The notes beneath the pieces were generated by a model that had not been told where the DNA came from, ran no database searches, and worked only from the letters and a program-made list of their open reading frames with translations. The position numbers and the translations under genes are program-made. A stretch of 38,133 bases of DNA from Clostridia bacterium (GTDB lineage Bacteria > Bacillota > Peptococcia > DRI-13 > SV3-B141), in assembly GCA_018433015.1 (NCBI GenBank), contig JAHDSB010000135.1:1-38133 (forward strand), read 5' to 3'. This document shows, piece after piece, positions 1-6,735 of this stretch (its first letter is position 1; every line of letters begins with the position of its first letter).

Positions 1-1169
1 CAGGGCCGCATATGGTTCTGATTGAAAGGTTGATGTTTCCTATACTGCATGAAAAGTGGAGATTGCAGAGCTTCCATAACGGAACAGTCCCGAATATTTA
101 TATTGGAATAATGAATGAAGGCGCAAGGTTCTACTTGTCCCGCCGAATTGATATGGAGGTAATGACGTCCCCCCGCTATGCAGCCCTCTATGTATTTAGC
201 ATCATTCCAGAAATCAATCAGGAAGATGGGCTTTTCTTTGCGAATTTCCTGAACCCGCTCTCCCATATAAACTCTTTGATCAGGAGTTGCCATAAAGTCT
301 ACATCACTGTCGCTTCCCACGGGGACATAAGTAAAATACCAGCCAAATCTGCAGCCTTTATTAATCATCAGATCTATGTATTCGTCACTGGCCACCGCTT
401 CTGTGTTCTTCCTATGGTAGCAAGCAGAGAAACCATAAATACAGCCGGCCTCCTTTAATCTATCCATAGCAGCTATAACTTGTCGGTAGGTACCCTTTCC
501 TCTCCGGAAATCGGTTTCCTCCTCAAAGCCTTCCACACTGATAGCAAAGGTTAGGTTTCCGACCCGTACTACTTCTTTTACAAAATCATCATCGATCAAA
601 GTTCCGTTGGTAAAGGCCATGAACATGCAATCATTATGTTTCTCACAAAGCTTAATTATGTCTTTTTTCCTTACTAGGGGCTCTCCCCCTGAGAACAAGT
701 ACATACGCACCCCTATTTCTTTAGCCTCATTGATAATTCGATCCAATAGTTCCAAAGATAGATTATTGTTCAACTGATATTCCCCGGCCCAGCATCCCGT
801 ACAATGCAAATTACAAGCTGAAGTGGGGTCCATTAAGATGGCCCAGGGAATGTTGCAATTATATTTTTTCATGGCTCTTCTCCGCAGTTCTAGACCAATA
901 AAATCAGCGTGGACAATAAAGTTTTGGAAAAACTTCCTCCGCACATTAGGATGGGTATCCTTCAGCATGCTAATCATGTAGTCCTTCCATACGGAATTTC
1001 CTTGAAACAGTTTACGAACAAAATCTACATATTTCTTTTCTTGCGTATTCTTGACTACCTTGTCGGCCCAATCTAAGAGTCTTAAGGCATTTTTCTCAGG
1101 ATCTTTTTCCACATAGTTCATTCCTGTATTAAAGAATGTCTCTCCTAACAGTTTCTTACCTATTAACAC
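1..1169 (-). CDS. Radical SAM/SPASM-like protein, 3' end cut by window edge
   Basis: An open frame of 389 codons runs from a GTG start to the window edge with no stop, so the C-terminus is missing. I chose the GTG at 1169 because AAGGGAG sits 8 nt upstream and the ATG one base upstream (1170) meets a stop after two codons. The protein has a CNLHCTGC motif (CxxxCxxC, the [4Fe-4S] cluster and S-adenosylmethionine site) near residue 115, then an FSGGEP segment, both typical of radical SAM enzymes. Near the C-terminal end of the visible part is EPCAFMHYSN followed by a further Cys, resembling the SPASM/twitch auxiliary cluster region. About 100 residues precede the radical SAM core. The substrate is unknown. 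Two operator-like inverted repeats lie upstream and match one in front of the neighbouring TetR gene, so repression by that regulator is likely. The family is well supported; the reaction is not assignable. Confidence 0.85.
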   Translation of the reverse strand, partial: MLIGKKLLGETFFNTGMNYVEKDPEKNALRLLDWADKVVKNTQEKKYVDFVRKLFQGNSVWKDYMISMLKDTHPNVRRKFFQNFIVHADFIGLELRRRAMKKYNCNIPWAILMDPTSACNLHCTGCWAGEYQLNNNLSLELLDRIINEAKEIGVRMYLFSGGEPLVRKKDIIKLCEKHNDCMFMAFTNGTLIDDDFVKEVVRVGNLTFAISVEGFEEETDFRRGKGTYRQVIAAMDRLKEAGCIYGFSACYHRKNTEAVASDEYIDLMINKGCRFGWYFTYVPVGSDSDVDFMATPDQRVYMGERVQEIRKEKPIFLIDFWNDAKYIEGCIAGGRHYLHINSAGQVEPCAFIHYSNINIRDCSVMEALQSPLFMQYRKHQPFNQNHMRP

Positions 1170-1187
1170 ATGAATCACTCCCTTCCC

Positions 1188-1201
1188 CGACATTCGTGTC
1201 G
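1188..1201. promoter_or_regulatory. TetR-type operator copy 1, CGACA-N4-TGTCG
   Basis: A 14-bp inverted repeat, CGACATTCGTGTCG, lies just upstream of the ribosome binding site of the radical SAM gene. The same half-sites occur at 1288-1301 and 2054-2067, the last directly in front of the tetR gene. Position and symmetry suggest the binding site of the adjacent TetR protein. Binding itself is inferred. Confidence 0.7.
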
Positions 1202-1251
1202 AGAATAACTAAAAAAATATTGTTAACATAATAGAATCTAAAACTACCCGA

Positions 1252-1269
1252 TTATACTATCATTAACAT
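1252..1269 (-). other. Five-codon leader ORF (MLMIV) in a duplicated 5' module
   Basis: An ATG at 1269 follows an AAAAGGAG ribosome binding site 8 nt upstream and opens a frame of five codons ending in TAA. It sits exactly 100 bp upstream of the real GTG start at 1169. The surrounding bases (A/T tract, operator, RBS, start, TTAAT) align without gaps to those before the real start. I read it as a remnant of a tandem duplication of the operator-RBS-start segment. Whether it is translated or acts as an upstream regulatory ORF is unknown. Confidence 0.5.
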
Positions 1270-1287
1270 ATAAATCACTCCTTTTAT

Positions 1288-1301
1288 CGACACTTATGTC
1301 G
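1288..1301. promoter_or_regulatory. TetR-type operator copy 2, CGACA-N4-TGTCG
   Basis: The inverted repeat CGACACTTATGTCG extends to 18 bp with matching flanks (AT...AT, 1286-1303). It lies 100 bp upstream of copy 1 and carries the same half-sites as the copy before tetR. It is likely a second operator controlling the radical SAM gene. The 1170-1422 interval otherwise holds only A/T-rich promoter-like sequence. Confidence 0.7.
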
Positions 1302-1422
1302 ATATTGAGCAAAAAAATATATTTATTACCTATGGGCACCTATTAGGCAGTGAGTGGTAAATCAGCGGTAATTTACTGCTGCAAGAATATTGTTTATAAA
1401 TCTTATTACATCTTTTCCCTAA

Positions 1423-2025
1423 CTATGTCACTAAAAGCCCACTTAAAAGAAGATCAATATCTTGTAAATATTGTTCATAATCCACTTCTTCTTTTAGAAA
1501 GAAGAGGCTTAACAACAAGGAATCCATTAAAGCCAGCAAGGTAGTACTCATGGATTTTACATTAGTGGGTTTAAATTCTCTATTATCTATGCCTTCCTGG
1601 AGATATTCAGCCAGCAATTTTTTAAAGTGCTCTACCTTATATAATAAGGAGGTCAGCAAATAATTTGACTGTCTTTTGTCGGGTACAGCCCAAATATCTA
1701 ATAAAACTAAGATCTTATCTCCAGCATTGATATAGGTATCGGTAATAGCTCTTAGCAGGGTCTTTATCTTAGTCATAGCTGAAACAGAAGCATCATATTT
1801 GGTATTTATCATTTGTGTATCTATGGCCTCAAAAAATTCTTCCAAGCAAAAGATAAAGATCTCTTCTTTATTCTTAAAATAATCGTACAAAGTACTGCGT
1901 CCCATTTCACAAGCTTTAGCAATATCCTGCATATTGGTATTATAGAAACCTTTCTGACAGAATATTTCTAAGGCCGTTTGGGCGATGTTAAGCTTTTTTT
2001 CGAGAGAATCTACAACTTTGGGCAT
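1423..2025 (-). CDS. TetR/AcrR family transcriptional regulator
   Basis: A 200-aa protein with the usual TetR layout: an N-terminal three-helix DNA-binding domain (residues about 10-55, with the recognition segment MGRSTLYDYFKNKEEIF) and an all-helical ligand domain that matches no ligand class I recognise. The ATG start at 2025 is preceded by GGAAGGGAG. A perfect 14-bp palindrome lies 29 bp upstream (2054-2067), and two further copies of its half-sites stand before the radical SAM gene downstream. The simplest reading is a repressor that controls itself and the radical SAM gene. The inducer cannot be told from the sequence. No clear terminator follows the gene, so some read-through into the radical SAM gene is possible. 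Confidence 0.9.
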   Translation of the reverse strand: MPKVVDSLEKKLNIAQTALEIFCQKGFYNTNMQDIAKACEMGRSTLYDYFKNKEEIFIFCLEEFFEAIDTQMINTKYDASVSAMTKIKTLLRAITDTYINAGDKILVLLDIWAVPDKRQSNYLLTSLLYKVEHFKKLLAEYLQEGIDNREFKPTNVKSMSTTLLALMDSLLLSLFFLKEEVDYEQYLQDIDLLLSGLLVT

Positions 2026-2053
2026 ATTTTCTCCCTTCCGTAAAAATTATGTC

Positions 2054-2067
2054 CGACACTAGTGTCG
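2054..2067. promoter_or_regulatory. TetR-type operator copy 3, perfect palindrome before tetR
   Basis: CGACACTAGTGTCG is a perfect 14-bp palindrome between the alanine symporter terminator and the tetR start. It has the same CGACA/TGTCG half-sites as copies 1 and 2. This is a typical autoregulatory operator position. Confidence 0.75.
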
Positions 2068-2170
2068 TCAAACTCAGTATAGCATTTTTTTAGGAAAATA
2101 TAAACAATTCATAATAAAAAACTTATTTTGAGATACTTTTAATTAACTCAGGATCGCTTAACCAGGACAT

Positions 2171-2207
2171 AAAAAAGGCAGTAAATGCTCACAGCATCCC
2201 CTGCCTT
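2171..2207 (-). terminator. Intrinsic terminator of the alanine symporter gene
   Basis: The inverted repeat AAGGCAG...CTGCCTT has an inner ATGCT/AGCAT stem. On the minus strand it is followed by a T run. It lies 38 bp past the stop of the 2246-3640 gene and insulates it from tetR. Confidence 0.8.
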
Positions 2208-2245
2208 CTTCTTATATTCTTATTTGTTAAGCTTAAGTGTTATCC

Positions 2246-3640
2246 TTAGTATCGAGACATTTCTCTTTCTTCCTTTTCCTTGGCATAAATATTCTCCAAG
2301 AAATCTTTTGTTTCTGAAACTACCACACCGCTTAATAACACCAAGCCAATCAAGTTAGGTATGGCCATTAAACCATTCAAAGCATCAGCTAAAGCCCACA
2401 CAAAGTCAATCTTCAACTTAGCCCCTACTATTACAACTGCCACCCACAGGATACGATAAAAGATTATTACCCTTTTCCCCAATAAATATTGGGCGCATTT
2501 TTCTCCATAATAAGCCCAACCTAGGATAGTGGAATAAGCAAAGAGAATAATTCCTAAAGATACGATCATTCCACCCCAATTACCGGGTAAACCATGACTA
2601 AAAGCTGCCGCAGTCAAAACTGCACCGGTATAGGTTTCCGGCACTGCTTGCTGCCACACACCCGTAACGGTCAATACTAAACCGGTAATAGTACAAACGA
2701 TAATGGTATCAAAGAAAGTTCCTGTCATGGCTATAAAAGCTTGTCGAGCAGGATGGTCTGTTCTAGCTGCAGCCGCTGCAATAGGAGCACTACCTAAACC
2801 TGCTTCATTAGAGAATACACCCCGTGCTACTCCAAAACGAATAGCTTGTGCCACTGTGGCACCCATAAAACCGGCTGCCACTTTGTCGACACCGGAAAAT
2901 GCTGAAGTAAAGATAATATTTAAAGCTTCCGGTAATTGACCTATATTAAGTAATATAATTATTATTCCGCCAATAATATAAAATGCTGCCATAAAAGGTA
3001 CGAGAAAAGAAGTTACTCGACCGATACTCTTAATCCCCCCCAGAATAACTAAACCTGTTACAAGTGCTAAAACAATGCCTGTGGCCAGGGGAGGAACGTT
3101 AAAAGTAGCTTCGATAGAAGTCGCCACAGAGTTAGACTGTACCACATTACCAATACCAAAGCCGGCTAAAGCACCAAAAAGTGCAAAAAGCATGCCGAGC
3201 CACTTCTTGCCCAATCCTCTTTCCAAATAGTACATAGGCCCGCCGGCCATTTGGCCATTTTCATCTGTGATCCGGTACTTAACGGCTAAAATTGCTTCAG
3301 CATATTTAGTTGCTAAGCCTACTAAAGCCGTGGCCCACATCCAAAATACTGCTCCGGGTCCTCCTAAAGTTACAGCCGTAGCTACTCCTACCAAGTTACC
3401 CGTACCGATAGTTGCAGCCAGAGCCGTAGTCAAGGCCTGGAAGGGACTAACATCCCCCTGGGATTTATCCTTTACTTCCTGCTTGCTAAAAACCTGTCTT
3501 AGGGCATAAGGTAAAAATCTAAAGGTTATAAACTGTAACCGAAAAGTTAATAAAAGGCCTGTCCCCACTAAAAGCACTAACATGGGAGGCCCCCAGACAA
3601 AATCATTAATCTGCCCAATTAGTTTTGTAAGATACTCCAT
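2246..3640 (-). CDS. Alanine/glycine:cation symporter (AGCS family, AlsT-like)
   Basis: A 464-aa polytopic membrane protein of normal AGCS length. Family hallmarks are visible: FVWGPPMLVLLVGTGL at the N-terminus, GTGNLVGVATAVTLGGPGA around residues 80-98, and VFSNEAGLGSAPIAAAAA near the middle. Members import alanine or glycine with Na+ or H+. The ATG start at 3640 has AAAGGAATG upstream. The gene is a single transcription unit with its own terminator downstream. It lies after spoIIM on the same strand with a 70-bp gap, so co-transcription from spoIIM is possible. I cannot tell which amino acid is the main substrate. Confidence 0.93.
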   Translation of the reverse strand: MEYLTKLIGQINDFVWGPPMLVLLVGTGLLLTFRLQFITFRFLPYALRQVFSKQEVKDKSQGDVSPFQALTTALAATIGTGNLVGVATAVTLGGPGAVFWMWATALVGLATKYAEAILAVKYRITDENGQMAGGPMYYLERGLGKKWLGMLFALFGALAGFGIGNVVQSNSVATSIEATFNVPPLATGIVLALVTGLVILGGIKSIGRVTSFLVPFMAAFYIIGGIIIILLNIGQLPEALNIIFTSAFSGVDKVAAGFMGATVAQAIRFGVARGVFSNEAGLGSAPIAAAAARTDHPARQAFIAMTGTFFDTIIVCTITGLVLTVTGVWQQAVPETYTGAVLTAAAFSHGLPGNWGGMIVSLGIILFAYSTILGWAYYGEKCAQYLLGKRVIIFYRILWVAVVIVGAKLKIDFVWALADALNGLMAIPNLIGLVLLSGVVVSETKDFLENIYAKEKEEREMSRY

Positions 3641-3710
3641 ACCATCATTCCTTTAGTTCTTAGTTTATAATATTATTGCCAAATTTAATTTAACGAAATA
3701 ATTATAAAGT

Positions 3711-4370
3711 TTATAACCCTGAAATGCAAACTTTATACAATATACAAAGTTTTTTGACACTTAGCAGTTGGATAATTACCGGGGAATAATACCCCTCAAT
3801 AAAAGCTGCTCCTACCAGCAATAAGATAAGCCCTAACATTACCAAGATATAATTTAAAAAGTATTTCGGTAAGCTGATGCTGCCGGGAGTACTCCGTCCT
3901 TTAATCAAGTACACAGAAAAATTTGTAGCCGATACTGCTGCTAAAAGATAAGCCGGTAGGGACAAGAGGTTGGGAGGAACTACTGCAAAAAGGGCTAACA
4001 AGCCACCTAACAGGCCTTTTCCTTGTAAGAGAAAGACAATAGTAAAACCCAGAACAAAACCCCGTGTAAAAATAATCAGCATAATAAAGGGCACACCAAT
4101 CACGGTAAGACCTAAAATAAGGATTTTAGCCAGATTTAAAGCATTTTTCACAAATGCTTGTCTTGTATTCATAATATAATCAAGCTCACCATTAGTCTGA
4201 GCAAGGCCTTGCTCAATGAATTTTAATAAAGAAGAGGACTGACCTTCATTTAAGACCCTGACACCTAAAGATCCAAAGATAATTCCCGCAATAAAACATA
4301 ATAATATAAAAATATAAACCCACCAGCTAGAATGAAAATGCTGAGATAACTTTTGTTTAAATTTTCCCAT
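3711..4370 (-). CDS. spoIIM: Stage II sporulation protein M
   Basis: A 219-aa membrane protein with about five hydrophobic segments, matching SpoIIM in length and pattern. An N-terminal segment (WWVYIFILLCFIAGIIFGSLG) is followed by an external loop, and then come RQAFVKNALNLAKILILGLTVIGVPF and FAVVPPNLLSLPAYLLAAV. SpoIIM belongs to the SpoIIDMP peptidoglycan-degrading machine that drives forespore engulfment. The ATG start is preceded by GGGAGGAGG. The last 20 residues (LLSVKKLCILYKVCISGL region) are not typical and are partly encoded by an inverted repeat (3728-3752), so the natural C-terminus may have drifted. It sits near nudF, as in many Clostridia. Confidence 0.93.
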   Translation of the reverse strand: MGKFKQKLSQHFHSSWWVYIFILLCFIAGIIFGSLGVRVLNEGQSSSLLKFIEQGLAQTNGELDYIMNTRQAFVKNALNLAKILILGLTVIGVPFIMLIIFTRGFVLGFTIVFLLQGKGLLGGLLALFAVVPPNLLSLPAYLLAAVSATNFSVYLIKGRSTPGSISLPKYFLNYILVMLGLILLLVGAAFIEGYYSPVIIQLLSVKKLCILYKVCISGL

Positions 4371-4467
4371 TTTCTACCTCCTCCCCTCTATTCCATGTTA
4401 TGAGGTTAGAAGTTCAAATATAACCAGTCCTTCTTTTTTTGACAAGCTTTGCTTTTATACAAAAAAT

Positions 4468-4503
4468 AATCCCTCAGCCCAGGTTTTACCCGGCAGAGGG
4501 ATT
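4468..4503 (-). terminator. Intrinsic terminator of the DUF3231 gene
   Basis: The stem AATCCCTC/GAGGGATT is followed on the minus strand by ATTTTTTG. It lies 5 bp beyond the stop of the 4508-5008 gene. Confidence 0.8.
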
Positions 4504-4507
4504 GGGA

Positions 4508-5008
4508 TTAGTTGGCGTGGAGAGGAGGAATAACCAGCCAACCTTTTTCCTTATTAAGTTTTAATAATTGTCCCCCTTGCTTAACTAACTGCTGATGATG
4601 TTGAGCAAAAATCAGGGCTACATCTTCCCTGTAGCTCAAGCCAATTATTTGACTACATTCTACCAGAGCTAAGGCAATATCATGGGAAACACAATTTGCT
4701 ATCTCCATATCGGAAAACCTGGCTCCCACAGGAATATCTTCACCATCGATTTCCGGTCTCTCCTGGGGAGCAGGTGGAGGCATAACCCCATTTTCTTTGA
4801 GCAACTTGTCCAGAGTATCTATTTCCGGTCTAATTACTTTGGTGATCATATTTTTCATGTACTTTTTCAAATCTTTATCACCGGCATGATTAATTAAGAA
4901 TTGATACTTGGCTACACAACCTTTGGCCATTAATAAGTGTTTCCACACACTGAATACTTCTCCATAATGCATAGGTTCTAATTTTTGATTTCCTGATAAT
5001 AAGCCCAT
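4508..5008 (-). CDS. DUF3231 family protein
   Basis: A 166-aa soluble, largely helical protein resembling one repeat of DUF3231. Bacillus members usually carry two such repeats and are about twice as long. It starts MGLLSGNQKLEPMHYGEVFSVW and contains long helical stretches with scattered His and Glu residues, as in ferritin-like four-helix bundles. I do not claim metal binding. The ATG at 5008 has GGGGGAGG 9 nt upstream. DUF3231 proteins are often found in spore formers, and the neighbour is spoIIM, so a spore-related role is plausible but unproven. The gene has its own terminator, separating it from spoIIM. Confidence 0.75.
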   Translation of the reverse strand: MGLLSGNQKLEPMHYGEVFSVWKHLLMAKGCVAKYQFLINHAGDKDLKKYMKNMITKVIRPEIDTLDKLLKENGVMPPPAPQERPEIDGEDIPVGARFSDMEIANCVSHDIALALVECSQIIGLSYREDVALIFAQHHQQLVKQGGQLLKLNKEKGWLVIPPLHAN

Positions 5009-5090
5009 ATTTTTATTCCTCCCCCTTGCTGTAGGTTTTGTCTATGTTTTTCCCCGGGAGGAACAAATATATGTGTGAATTGCTTCTAAC

Positions 5091-5615
5091 TTATTTTGCT
5101 TTAGCTAACCATAACAGGGCAATCAGAGTCTTAGCGTCTTGTATTTCCCCTTTTTCTATCATCTGCAAAGCCTCACTGAGTTTAATCTTTGCGAAAGTTA
5201 TAATCTCATCGGGATCAGGATGGGCTTCTTTTTTCACCAAATCACGGGCATAGTATAAATGCATGGTTTCATTAGCAAAACCGGGTGCGGTATAAAATGT
5301 TGTTATCTTTTCCCAGCTTTTCGCAACAAAACCCGTTTCTTCCTCCAATTCTCTGGTAGCACAAATTAAAGGATCTTCCCCCTTTTCCAGCTTACCTGCA
5401 GGAATCTCATACAATACTGTTTGTACGGGATAGCGATATTGTTTAACAAAGATAACTTCCTCTTCTTCCGTAACAGCAATGATGGCCACTGCCCCAGGGT
5501 GCAAAACCATATCACGGGTAGCACGTGCACCGTTGGACAAGGCCACTTCATCCTGTCTAAATGTTAAAAAACTTCCTTGCTGTTCCTGTAGCGTTTTTAT
5601 ATATTTTTCTTCCAC
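5091..5615 (-). CDS. nudF: NUDIX hydrolase, ADP-ribose pyrophosphatase-like
   Basis: A 174-aa protein with a complete Nudix box, GKLEKGEDPLICATRELEEE continuing TGF (Gx5Ex7RExxEExG). Its layout is that of ADP-ribose pyrophosphatases, which hydrolyse ADP-ribose to AMP and ribose 5-phosphate in the cytosol. I place the start at the GTG at 5615. The ATG six codons upstream (5633) is followed at once by AGGAGG, which is best read as the ribosome binding site for the GTG with 7-nt spacing. A nudF-like gene near spoIIM is common in Clostridia. The natural substrate could be another nucleoside diphosphate derivative. Confidence 0.88.
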   Translation of the reverse strand: MEEKYIKTLQEQQGSFLTFRQDEVALSNGARATRDMVLHPGAVAIIAVTEEEEVIFVKQYRYPVQTVLYEIPAGKLEKGEDPLICATRELEEETGFVAKSWEKITTFYTAPGFANETMHLYYARDLVKKEAHPDPDEIITFAKIKLSEALQMIEKGEIQDAKTLIALLWLAKAK

Positions 5616-5693
5616 TGTAGTACCTCCTGTCATATTTACTAATTCCTCTTCATATATATGGACTATCTCTATTGTATATAAAGGAGTCCTAAT

Positions 5694-5816
5694 ATGATAG
5701 TAACTTATAATAGTGTATGTTTAAAAGGTACACCTTACGAAATTTTACTTGAACTGAGTAAACTAAAGAGAGATTACACTTACGTCAAAGATGTGATTAG
5801 AAGATCCTTTCATTAG
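5694..5816 (+). CDS. Small ORF, 40 aa, unknown function
   Basis: A plus-strand frame of 40 codons starts at an ATG with a textbook AAAGGAG 7 nt upstream. It fills the gap between the divergent nudF and the convergent LRAT-like gene. The protein begins MIVTYNSVCLKGTPYEILLE, has an amphipathic C-terminal half rich in Lys, Arg and Tyr, and no signal peptide or membrane segment. An A/T-rich -10-like TATATA lies just upstream of the RBS. I do not recognise a family. The RBS, and a fit between neighbours without overlap, favour a real gene, but the length gives little statistical support. Confidence 0.5.
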   Translation: MIVTYNSVCLKGTPYEILLELSKLKRDYTYVKDVIRRSFH

Positions 5817-5828
5817 TTATCCCTTGTC

Positions 5829-6359
5829 TTATATGGGATAAACAATCCTAGGAACCAGTTGCAAGTATTCTTCTAACTGATAACTTTTACTTATTCCTGT
5901 TTTACACCACACAGCAAAATGTTCGCAATTATTAAATAGCAGGCTATATTGATTTTCGCCCAATCTGCTTTCAGCCCGCTTAACTGTCTCTTCCGGTGAA
6001 TAAACCTTTATTTTTTTGATGTAATCAGGGACTTCCCTATATTTAATGGGCAGGGATTTATGGGGCCATTTGTATTCACAATCTAAGATAAATAAGGTAG
6101 TAGAGTCATGGAGAAAACCTTTCATATTCGTTTTTCTGATCATGATATTTTCGTCTTCTTTCGTAGCTGAATAATGAATAACCGTATCATTACCGGCATA
6201 TATTCCATAATGTTCATAAAATAAGCGGCTTACTCCTATCACGTCCCCATATTGGATTTTTCTCTGCTGGCTAATGGCCTCTTGAAATTTATTATTATAG
6301 TATTTTAAAGTCTTTTTTATATAGTAAAAAAGGCTTCTCTTTTTGGCTCTTTCCGTCAT
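5829..6359 (-). CDS. LRAT-like (NlpC/P60-fold) domain protein
   Basis: A 176-aa protein carrying the LRAT/H-box layout. There is a GD-I-GVSR strand, then His50 in HYGIYAG, then His62 in VIHYS, and the Cys motif NNCEHFA with Cys145 as the expected nucleophile. LRAT-like proteins are permuted papain-fold enzymes that act as acyltransferases or thiol hydrolases. In bacteria their substrates are mostly unknown. About 35 basic, helical residues precede the domain, and there is no signal peptide, so a cytosolic or membrane-surface location is likely. The ATG at 6359 follows GAGAGGAAGAGG. The gene stands alone between the small ORF and the lpd terminator. Confidence 0.75.
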   Translation of the reverse strand: MTERAKKRSLFYYIKKTLKYYNNKFQEAISQQRKIQYGDVIGVSRLFYEHYGIYAGNDTVIHYSATKEDENIMIRKTNMKGFLHDSTTLFILDCEYKWPHKSLPIKYREVPDYIKKIKVYSPEETVKRAESRLGENQYSLLFNNCEHFAVWCKTGISKSYQLEEYLQLVPRIVYPI

Positions 6360-6449
6360 CAGGCCTCTTCCTCTCCAAATTTCTCCTGTTATATTCTATG
6401 GAGGAACAGCCTCAGTGTTCTAATATTCTTTTCTTAAAACTCCTCTATT

Positions 6450-6651
6450 TTAGGCTTTCAGCCTTTGAAATTTCTCCTTAGTCATGTCCTCTCTCGCTTT
6501 CTGTAGCTTTAACAGGTCAGCTTTTTTCAAACATCCTTCTCATCGTTGCTTCCTCACCGGGAAGAATAATATACTTAAATTTTAAGTAAGCAGAACCAAG
6601 CAGGGCCGGCTCAGGAGCAAAGATGTCTGCGTTAATTATAAGCCTCCCCAT
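6450..6651 (-). pseudogene. Small coding-like region with a possible frameshift
   Basis: The 376-bp gap between the LRAT-like gene and the lpd terminator holds a 44-codon frame from ATG 6651 to TGA 6517. It begins MGRLIINADIFAPEPALLG and ends MFEKS. The next frame over continues directly with ADLLKLQKAREDMTKEKFQ and stops at 6450. Removing one base of an A6 run (6521-6526 on the opposite strand) joins them into a plausible 66-aa protein. No convincing RBS precedes the ATG, although GGGGAGG lies just inside the frame. I do not recognise the sequence. It may be a decayed gene, a slippage-dependent gene, a sequencing error, or chance. Confidence 0.3.
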
Positions 6652-6693
6652 CTTCCCAGTATATAGCTTGATCTTAAAAGATAATTATACTAA

Positions 6694-6729
6694 AAGAAGC
6701 CACATCTTTTTTTGGAGATGTGGCTTCTT
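6694..6729 (-). terminator. Terminator of the acetoin dehydrogenase operon
   Basis: A 14-bp stem (AAGAAGCCACATCT and its complement) lies directly beyond the lpd stop, with a short A/T-rich loop and a T tract on the minus strand. It marks the 3' end of the aco operon. Confidence 0.9.
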
Positions 6730-6735
6730 CTTGCT

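Noticed and set aside
12-458. Plus-strand frame of 148 codons at the left edge
   Set aside because: It is antisense to the radical SAM gene, has no RBS and shows no recognisable protein; the minus-strand frame carries the CxxxCxxC motif.
1350-1544. Plus-strand frame of 64 codons
   Set aside because: It overlaps the end of tetR in antisense and has a poor start context.
3728-3752. Inverted repeat AAACTTT...AAAGTTT near the end of spoIIM
   Set aside because: On the minus strand no T tract follows, so it is not a convincing terminator; on the plus strand no gene precedes it. It may only mark drift of the SpoIIM C-terminus.
5038-5253. Plus-strand frame of 71 codons beginning between the DUF3231 and NUDIX genes
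   Set aside because: Most of it is the antisense shadow of the NUDIX gene; the better RBS lies in front of an internal ATG with no protein support.
5817-5841. TTATCCC/GGGATAA hairpin between the small ORF and the LRAT-like gene
   Set aside because: It overlaps the LRAT-like stop and lacks a T tract on either strand, so I do not call it a terminator.
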